Shown here: positions 58,301 to 64,000 of the stretch, piece by piece | Position numbering within the stretch: position 1 is the first letter of the stretch | How the letters are laid out: the number at the start of each line of letters is the position of its first letter | Source of the DNA: Nostoc sp. B(2019) | GTDB lineage: Bacteria > Cyanobacteriota > Cyanobacteriia > Cyanobacteriales > Nostocaceae | Assembly: GCF_010091925.1 (NCBI RefSeq) | Contig: NZ_WVID01000027.1 | Coordinates: 1 to 64,000, forward strand | Reading direction: 5' to 3' | DNA: 64,000 nucleotides | Program-made: the position numbers and the translations under genes | The notes under the pieces: model-generated | The model's database searches: none | Seen by the model: only the letters and a program-made list of their open reading frames with translations | What the model was told of the DNA's origin: nothing

Positions 58301-60514
58301 ATGGTTAATACCAGTGCAATCACCCCAGCACAACGCTTGAGTGAAAAGTTACCTTTGCCGCTCAAGCGCTTAGCAGATTTGGCTTATAACTATTGGTGGA
58401 GTTGGAGTGGCGATCGCATCTCCTTATTCCAAACAATTGATCCCCAAGAATGGGAACGCTGTGGACATAACCCAGTAGCAATATTAGAGTCTGCAAGCTA
58501 TGAGCGCCTCACCCAATTAGCGGAAGATCCATATTACCTAAAGCTGATTTCTGGGTTAGCGCGTGAGTTTGATCAATATATTGCACAGAAAGATACTTGG
58601 GTAAGTCGAGTTGCACCGCAAGTATCTGCATCCCGTCCCATTGCTTACTTTTGCGCTGAATTTGGCATTCATGAATCCCTACCCGTTTACTCTGGTGGCT
58701 TAGGTATTCTGGCTGGGGATCATCTCAAATCGTCTTCAGATTTGGGTGTACCGATGGTTGGTGTCGGTTTATTGTATCGTCAAGGTTACTTTCGCCAGCG
58801 TTTGAATCGCCAAGGCTGGCAAGAAGATTACTACATTGACAACCCCTTTCAGCAGATGCCTCTGGAGTTAATTAAAAATGAGCAAGGGGAACCATTGACA
58901 ATCCAGCTACAAGTTCGTCAGCGGTCGGTGAAAGTGCAAATCTGGCGCGTGCAAGTTGGGCGAGTCAGTTTATATTTATTAGATAGCGATCGCCACGACA
59001 ATGATCCCATCGACCGCTGGCTAACTGGACACCTATACGGCGGTAACTTAGAAACCCGCATCGCCCAAGAAGTCGTCTTAGGAATTGGTGGTGTACGTGC
59101 TTTGGATGCTTTGGGAATTCAACCTTCTGTCTACCACCTCAACGAAGGACACGCCGCTTTCTGCACTTTAGAAATTGCTCGCTTAGAAATTGAGCGGACT
59201 GGCAAATCTTTCTACGACATCGAAGCCAAGGTGCGGAACAGTTGTGTATTTACTACCCATACCCCCGTTCCCGCCGGTCACGATGTCTTCTCTCCCGATT
59301 TAATCGACTCCTTCTTTGCTAGTTACTGGCCACAATTGCGACTTTCACGCGAGCAATTTTTGGCATTGGGTGCAAGGCGACTAGGCGACCCTTGGGAACC
59401 CTTTGGGATGACCGTTTTGGCATTGCGGATGTGTCGTGCTTGTAATGGCGTGAGTGAATTGCACGGTCAAGTTTCCCGTAAAATGTGGACAGTTCTCTAT
59501 CCGCAGCGATCGGAAGATAAAGTACCAATTGGTTACATCACCAATGGCGTTCATGCTCCCACTTGGACTGCACCCCTGCTCGGTGACTTATATAATCAGT
59601 ATTTGGGAGAAGACTGGAAAACTCGCGCCGTTGATCCCAAGATGTGGGCGAAAATTGACGAGATTCCCGATGAGGAATTGTGGTCGCGACATCTCATCCT
59701 CAAAGAAAGACTTATTGCCTACACCCGCTATAAAATCAAGAAATCGCGGGAGTTGCGTGGCGAAAGTTACGAACTAATTAAAGCAACTGAAACCCTACTC
59801 AATCCCAATGTATTGACCATTGGATTTGCCAGACGCTTTAGCCCTTACAAACGTGGGGATTTGATTCTGCGTGATGCACAACGAGCGCTGAAGATTTTTG
59901 GTAATGCTCAACGTCCAGTACAGATTATCTTTGCAGGTAAAGCCCACCCAGCCGATGAAGAAGGTAAGCGGATTATCCAGCGCTTGATGGAGTGGTGTCA
60001 CAATTCCGGGATTATCAACCGAGTCGCGTTTATTGAAGACTATGACATTTACACTGGTCAAAAACTGGTGCAAGGTGTAGATGTTTGGCTGAATAATCCT
60101 CGGCGTCCCTTAGAGGCGTCTGGTACGAGTGGGCAAAAAGTCTGCTTCAACGGCGGGATTAATTGCAGCGTCTTAGATGGCTGGTGGTGTGAAGGCTACC
60201 AAGCAGGACAAGATGGTAAAGGAATTAACGGCTGGGCTATTGGCGAAGATGCTCACACCAGTGATCAAGAATTGCAAGATCGGATTGATTCGCGATCGCT
60301 ATATCAGCTGTTAGAAGAAGAGATCGTTCCCCTATACTATGACCAAGATGCTCAAGGTATTCCCCACCGCTGGGTGCAAATGATGAAGGCGTCGATTAAG
60401 ACAAATGCACCGTTGTTCAACACAGACAGGATGATTGCTGACTATGTTTCACAGGTGTATGTCCCAGAGATTTCTAAGAGTGTAGAACCGATTTTAGCTA
60501 AAGTTCTGCTCTAA
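58301..60514 (+). CDS. glgP: Alpha-glucan (glycogen) phosphorylase
   Basis: A 737-residue GT35 enzyme releasing glucose-1-phosphate from glycogen. It has RLADLAYNYWWSWSGDR at the N-terminus, PIAYFCAEFGIHESLPVYSGGLGILAGDHLKSSSDLGVP near residues 112-150, NEGHAAFCTLE near 281, TTHTPVPAGHDVF, and the PLP-binding Lys in ASGTSGQKVCFNGGINCSVLDGWW near residue 615. The form is the shorter archaeal/Thermus-like alpha-glucan phosphorylase, without the N-terminal phosphorylation region of classical enzymes. It ends the run of carbon-catabolism genes. Confidence 0.94.
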   Translation: MVNTSAITPAQRLSEKLPLPLKRLADLAYNYWWSWSGDRISLFQTIDPQEWERCGHNPVAILESASYERLTQLAEDPYYLKLISGLAREFDQYIAQKDTWVSRVAPQVSASRPIAYFCAEFGIHESLPVYSGGLGILAGDHLKSSSDLGVPMVGVGLLYRQGYFRQRLNRQGWQEDYYIDNPFQQMPLELIKNEQGEPLTIQLQVRQRSVKVQIWRVQVGRVSLYLLDSDRHDNDPIDRWLTGHLYGGNLETRIAQEVVLGIGGVRALDALGIQPSVYHLNEGHAAFCTLEIARLEIERTGKSFYDIEAKVRNSCVFTTHTPVPAGHDVFSPDLIDSFFASYWPQLRLSREQFLALGARRLGDPWEPFGMTVLALRMCRACNGVSELHGQVSRKMWTVLYPQRSEDKVPIGYITNGVHAPTWTAPLLGDLYNQYLGEDWKTRAVDPKMWAKIDEIPDEELWSRHLILKERLIAYTRYKIKKSRELRGESYELIKATETLLNPNVLTIGFARRFSPYKRGDLILRDAQRALKIFGNAQRPVQIIFAGKAHPADEEGKRIIQRLMEWCHNSGIINRVAFIEDYDIYTGQKLVQGVDVWLNNPRRPLEASGTSGQKVCFNGGINCSVLDGWWCEGYQAGQDGKGINGWAIGEDAHTSDQELQDRIDSRSLYQLLEEEIVPLYYDQDAQGIPHRWVQMMKASIKTNAPLFNTDRMIADYVSQVYVPEISKSVEPILAKVLL

Positions 60515-60555
60515 AGCACGTTACTCTTTAATTTGCATAATTTGCTTTATGCCTC

Positions 60556-60592
60556 TTAAGAGCAAAGCTGGAGACTCCGGCTTTGCTCTTAA
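60556..60592 (+). terminator. glgP terminator hairpin
   Basis: TTAAGAGCAAAGC (60556-60568) and GCTTTGCTCTTAA (60580-60592) form a perfect 13-bp stem, 41 bp after the glgP stop. It is also part of a dispersed repeat containing GAGACTCCGGCT, which resembles that at 48296. Confidence 0.7.
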
Positions 60593-60667
60593 AAATATTT
60601 ACAAGAAGTCTAGTATGTTAGCGATCGCGTAATACCGATTCAATTAATGATTGCAACAAATCCTTTA

Positions 60668-60696
60668 GTAGAGACGTTGCAATGCAACGTCTCTAC
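60668..60696. repeat. 29-bp palindrome
   Basis: GTAGAGACGTTGCA, one A, then TGCAACGTCTCTAC: a perfect 14-bp inverted repeat with a single central base. This palindrome type is dispersed in cyanobacterial genomes; it has no coding role. Confidence 0.9.
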
Positions 60697-60776
60697 ATGG
60701 TCTATCTGTCACATTCTTTTTTTAAATTGGTATAACGCATCCTACTGGCGTGGCACAGCTAAATTAGTGCATTAAA

Positions 60777-60848
60777 TGTAGGTTGGGTTGAGCAACGAAA
60801 CCCAACATTAATCGGGGTGTTGGGTCGAAGCATAAAACCCAACCTACA
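60777..60848. mobile_element. MITE-like element with 13-bp inverted ends
   Basis: The 72-bp element is bounded by TGTAGGTTGGGTT (60777-60789) and AACCCAACCTACA (60836-60848), which are perfect inverted repeats. Inner copies of AAACCCAAC and GTTGGGT make further stems. The right edge is only two bases from the first unit of the tandem array. It has no coding capacity. Confidence 0.75.
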
Positions 60849-60850
60849 AA

Positions 60851-61081
60851 AACTCGGAACTTCGTGTTCAGAACTCGGAACTTCGTGTTCAGAACTCGGA
60901 ACTTCGTGCTCAGAACTCGGAACTTCGTGTTCAGAACTCGGAACTTCGTGCTCAGAACTCGGAACTTTGTGCTCAGAACTCGGAACTTTGTGTTCAGAAC
61001 TCGGAACTTCGTGTTCGGAACTCGGAATTTCGTGTTCAGAACTCGGAACCTCGTGCTCAAAACTCGGAACTTCGTGCTCAG
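60851..61081. repeat. Minisatellite: eleven tandem copies of a 21-bp unit
   Basis: The unit AACTCGGAACTTCGTGTTCAG is repeated eleven times without gaps (231 bp). Variants occur mainly at unit positions 11 to 20 (C/T changes, one G). Because 21 is a multiple of three, several frames on both strands are open and read as heptapeptide repeats (ELGTSCS, FRTRNFV, TKFRVLN). None has a ribosome site that makes it convincing. GTTCAGAAC across each junction is a small dyad. Confidence 0.95.
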
Positions 61082-61446
61082 AACTGCAAATCCGATGACA
61101 GCTTAGGGTGATGCAAAAAACAAAAAACCTATATTTCAGATGTAAAAAACAAAAGAACTATATTTCATTAGCAAACAAATATAGTTTTTCTTTAGTTTAA
61201 TTCATCTTTAACTTGTATTAAATAAATATTGTTTTTCTAGTTACTAAATAACTATCTAAACCCGCCTTTGCAAGCTTTATTTTGTGAGATGGGCTGAATC
61301 GTCCTAGTATAAATCTGCCTTGTTTAGCGAAAACTTTTAAAAAATTAATCTTTTATTTAATAATCCTAAGTTAAATCAAGCATTACCCAAACTTAATCGA
61401 AATCAAATAATTTCTTTTAAGCATTTGATGTAACCAAAATATCCTC
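61082..61446. other. AT-rich spacer upstream of the Tat-exported protein gene
   Basis: There is no gene here. It contains two nearly equal segments reading AAAACAAAA(A/G)(A/C)ACCTATATTTCA (about 61117 and 61145) and is otherwise AT-rich. Confidence 0.5.
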
Positions 61447-62778
61447 ATGAGATTATCACGACGTAAATTTTTTGTATTAGCAGGTACTACTGCTGCTGGC
61501 ACTGTGCTAGTGTCTCCGTTGGAAGGTCTTTATGCCAGAACTGCCAATGGAAGACCTGTATTTGGTAAAGGATATGGAGAGCTTGTAAAAGACCCCAATG
61601 GCTTGTTGGATTTACCACCCGGATTTCAGTATCGTGTTTTCTCTCAAAGAAACGACCTGATGAACGATGGTACTCTAGTGCCGGGTGGTCATGATGGTAT
61701 GGCGGCTTTCCGTGGCCCTAGAAACACAGTTATCTTGGTTCGCAATCACGAACTTAGTCCTAATTCAAGTACACAACTTAAAGGGCCAAACCCCTACGAT
61801 CCTTTTTGCAAAGGTGGTACAACGACTCTGGTTGTTGGACGCGATCGCCAGTTAATTAAGCATTACACTTCCCTAAGTGGAACTTATCGCAACTGTGCAG
61901 GTGGGCCAACTCCTTGGGGTTCATGGATTAGCTGTGAAGAGAATACCTCTACTCCAACTTCGTCAATGCCAGGTGAGCCAAACTTTGTCTCGCAGTTCCA
62001 CGGCTATAACTTTGAAGTTCCAGCTAGGGCTACTACTCCTGTAAAGCCTGAGCCTTTAGTCGCTATGGGACGATTTAATCATGAAGCTGTTGCCGTAGAC
62101 CCCAAAACCGGAATTGTTTATGAGACGGAAGACCGGGGAGATAGTCTTTTCTACCGTTTCATTCCAAAAGTACCTGGTAAGTTAAAAGAAGGAGGCGTCC
62201 TTGAAGCTTTAAGGATTGTTGGTAAACCTCAAGCAAACACCGCTACTGGTTTTGAATTGCGGAAGCCAATGAAAGTAGACTGGGTAAAAATTCCTCAGCC
62301 AAATCCACTTGACGAAGATAATGTTAGATTTCAAGGTTTTGAGCTAGGTGCTGCTCAGTTTGTGCGTGGAGAAGGTATTTGGTACGGCGATGGCGAAATT
62401 TACTTTTGCTGTACAAGTGGTGGTGCTAAAGAGCTAGGTCAAGTCTGGCGCTACATTCCCAAAAAAGAGACAATCGAACTATTTGTAGAGTCTACAGATG
62501 TAAACGAACTCGATAGCCCTGATAACATAGTTATCTCACCCTACGGCGATCTCATCCTCTGTGAAGATGGAGACGACCAACAATTCTTAGTAGGTGTGAC
62601 TCCCAAAGGAGAACTCTATCAATTCGCGCGTAATGCTTTGAATACAAGCGAGTTTGCAGGGGCCTGCTTCTCACCTGATGGTCAAACTTTGTTCGTAAAT
62701 GTTCAAACTCCCGGTACTACTTTCGCAATCTGGGGCCCTTGGAGAAGAAATGACAAAGGCTGGGGTGGTAACTGGTAA
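61447..62778 (+). CDS. Tat-exported PhoX/DUF839-family protein
   Basis: A 443-residue protein with a Tat signal (RLSRRKFFVLAGTTAAGTVL) at its N-terminus. The PhoX/DUF839 fold shows DLPPGFQYRVFSQRND near residue 55, PGGHDGMAAFRGPRNTVILVRNHE near 78-100, CAGGPTPWGSWISCEEN near 150, and FNHEAVAVDPKTGIVYETEDRGDSLFYRF near 210. SPDNIVISPYGDLILCEDGDD follows near 360. The Glu/Asp-rich motifs resemble the Ca/Fe-binding residues of PhoX alkaline phosphatases, but the protein is shorter than classical PhoX, so phosphatase activity is not certain. It acts in the periplasm. Confidence 0.82.
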   Translation: MRLSRRKFFVLAGTTAAGTVLVSPLEGLYARTANGRPVFGKGYGELVKDPNGLLDLPPGFQYRVFSQRNDLMNDGTLVPGGHDGMAAFRGPRNTVILVRNHELSPNSSTQLKGPNPYDPFCKGGTTTLVVGRDRQLIKHYTSLSGTYRNCAGGPTPWGSWISCEENTSTPTSSMPGEPNFVSQFHGYNFEVPARATTPVKPEPLVAMGRFNHEAVAVDPKTGIVYETEDRGDSLFYRFIPKVPGKLKEGGVLEALRIVGKPQANTATGFELRKPMKVDWVKIPQPNPLDEDNVRFQGFELGAAQFVRGEGIWYGDGEIYFCCTSGGAKELGQVWRYIPKKETIELFVESTDVNELDSPDNIVISPYGDLILCEDGDDQQFLVGVTPKGELYQFARNALNTSEFAGACFSPDGQTLFVNVQTPGTTFAIWGPWRRNDKGWGGNW

Positions 62779-63027
62779 CATCAATTTTGTATACCTCTTG
62801 CATCTTTAAAATACTGATTCAAGATTAAACAAGAGCTTATTTCTCTACATTTTTGCCCAAAAACGAGGCTCTTGTCGGTTACTTGTACTGGTAGATGATG
62901 AAAAGATAGAACACAGATAGATACTGTATTAAAAAGTCTGAGCACTGAAAATCGGCGCTCAGGCTTTCCGTAGATGTACACAGATCGATAGAATCAGCCT
63001 ATCTGTGTTTATCTATCGTTTTAACTT

Positions 63028-63822
63028 ATGAAAATTTGGCAAGCTGATTTTTATCGTAGTCCGTTGCAGGATGCAGCAGGACAAGTATTATGGGAGTTAC
63101 TGATTTGTGATCCGACTCGCAGCTTTGAATATGAAGCGACTTGTCCGCAATCAGCAGCGAATTCGAGTTGGGTTGCAGAGCAACTTGAGCTAGCAGATGG
63201 TGAAAAACTCCCAGATGTAATTCAAGTATTTCGTCCTCAGTCTTTGAGTTTAATTGAATGGGCTGGGCGCAATTTGGGTATTAATGTCGAACCTACCCGC
63301 CGCACTTTCGCATTGAAGCAATGGTTACAGGAAAAGCAATATCCCTTAGCGCTAGAGAAACCACCACCAGCGCCATTACCAGAAAATCTCTGGGGAGAAC
63401 AATGGCGGTTTGCAACTTTAGCGGCTAGTGATGTGGAAACGAGGTTTAGCGATCGCCCCATTCCTCATTTACATATACCAGAATTTCTTAAACCCATGAA
63501 TATGGGTTTGGCATCAACAGTGCCTATCCCCGGCGTCGTCATCTATGGTGGACGGCAATCGATGCCTCTAGCACGATGGTTGCATCAAGCTCGTCCTGTG
63601 GCGTTAAATTACATTTCTGGTGCTCCAGATGGCTTAGTTTTAGAAGCTGGTTTGGTGGATAGATGGATAGTTGCCACCTTTGAAGATCCAGAAGTTACAG
63701 CCGCGGCCAAAATGTATGAACAGCGAAAACAATTAAGTCGAGGATTACACTTTTTGTTAGTGCAACCTGATGATTCAGGAATGACTTACAGTGGCTTTTG
63801 GTTGCTACGAGCAGAAGATTAA
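63028..63822 (+). CDS. Tab2/Atab2 family (DUF1092) protein
   Basis: A 264-residue protein of the Tab2/Atab2 family, known in algae and plants as an RNA-binding factor for photosystem translation (psaB and related mRNAs). It opens with IWQADFYRSPLQDAAGQVLWELLICD, and contains LPDVIQVFRPQSLSLIEWAGRNLGI near residue 75, PLPENLWGEQWRFATLAA near 118 and the invariant ALNYISGAPDGLVLEAGLVDRWI near 193. The C-terminus SGFWLLRAED is typical. The length is normal. The cyanobacterial role is presumed similar but is not established. Confidence 0.9.
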   Translation: MKIWQADFYRSPLQDAAGQVLWELLICDPTRSFEYEATCPQSAANSSWVAEQLELADGEKLPDVIQVFRPQSLSLIEWAGRNLGINVEPTRRTFALKQWLQEKQYPLALEKPPPAPLPENLWGEQWRFATLAASDVETRFSDRPIPHLHIPEFLKPMNMGLASTVPIPGVVIYGGRQSMPLARWLHQARPVALNYISGAPDGLVLEAGLVDRWIVATFEDPEVTAAAKMYEQRKQLSRGLHFLLVQPDDSGMTYSGFWLLRAED

Positions 63823-64000
63823 GCAAGTGTACAGTGAATAAGTTTTTGCAATGGTTGGGGTATGCTTAAACTAAGTAAGTTGTCTTTGTTGAGCTTCGCT
63901 AACGTGCCGCTACGCTAACACACTCAAAAGCCTGCCTAACCTTTTTCAAAATGGGATGCACTCATCTCAATTAACAATTAAGGAAATTATATATTATGGA

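Noticed and set aside
60764-61106. Open frames on both strands through the 21-bp array
   Set aside because: They follow from a repeat unit divisible by three; no frame has a convincing start signal or flanking protein sequence.
63996-64000. ATG with an AAGGA site at the very end of the window
   Set aside because: Only five bases are visible, so a gene cannot be supported.

Overview
The window is chromosomal DNA from a cyanobacterium, most likely a heterocyst-forming Nostocales (Nostoc/Anabaena-like). The evidence is the very frequent HIP1 octamer GCGATCGC, heptameric tandem repeats between genes, and cyanobacterial marker genes: NdhS, Thf1/Psb29, a CpcT/CpeT-type lyase, IsiA with flavodoxin, and a Tab2/Atab2 homologue. 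No rRNA, tRNA, CRISPR array, complete transposase or prophage was recognised.

Layout. 0-6 kb: EcsC/TerB-like protein, a ParE/Phd toxin-antitoxin pair, a DUF2993 protein, and the UDP-glucose dehydrogenase / UDP-xylose synthase pair. 6-13.4 kb: a Na+/H+ antiporter with Usp domains, a HAS-barrel protein, ndhS, rodA, mrp and an SRPBCC protein, with GC-rich repeats in between. 13.8-22.6 kb: hemF, a STAS protein behind a hairpin-rich leader, a CpcT-like lyase, thf1, a small membrane protein, exbB-exbD, a large sensor kinase and a DUF1232 protein. 22.7-36.2 kb: a GH15/phosphorylase-kinase-like protein, mgtE, pyrB, ftsH, a class IV aminotransferase with an apparent ATT start, a TPR-like protein, glutathione-dependent formaldehyde dehydrogenase and an AvtA-like aminotransferase.

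36-46.8 kb shows gene decay: two Uma2 nuclease genes around rimM (one broken by repeat insertions), an Rpn nuclease gene with an in-frame stop, an isiA-isiB-isiC iron-stress cluster carrying a MITE, a C-terminal remnant of a second CP43'-type antenna gene, and a small Cys-rich protein with a likely premature stop.

Central-carbon genes are concentrated from 39 to 60.5 kb: phosphoketolase (39-41 kb), gap, pyk, tal and ackA (47-54 kb) and glycogen phosphorylase (58-60.5 kb). Together they could take glycogen and pentose phosphates to pyruvate, acetyl-phosphate and acetate plus ATP. Set among them are two secreted Arg/Tyr-rich paralogues, an unrecognised three-gene set (54.1-56.5 kb) and S-formylglutathione hydrolase, the partner of the formaldehyde dehydrogenase at 33.4 kb. 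The window ends with a large palindrome, a MITE-like element directly joined to an 11-copy 21-bp minisatellite, a Tat-exported PhoX/DUF839 protein and a Tab2 homologue.

The best leads for something undescribed are the three-gene unknown set, the (YRRxx)n secreted proteins, repeat elements that have entered coding sequences (Uma2, RimM, probably PyrB), and the structured leaders upstream of the STAS gene, mgtE and isiA.
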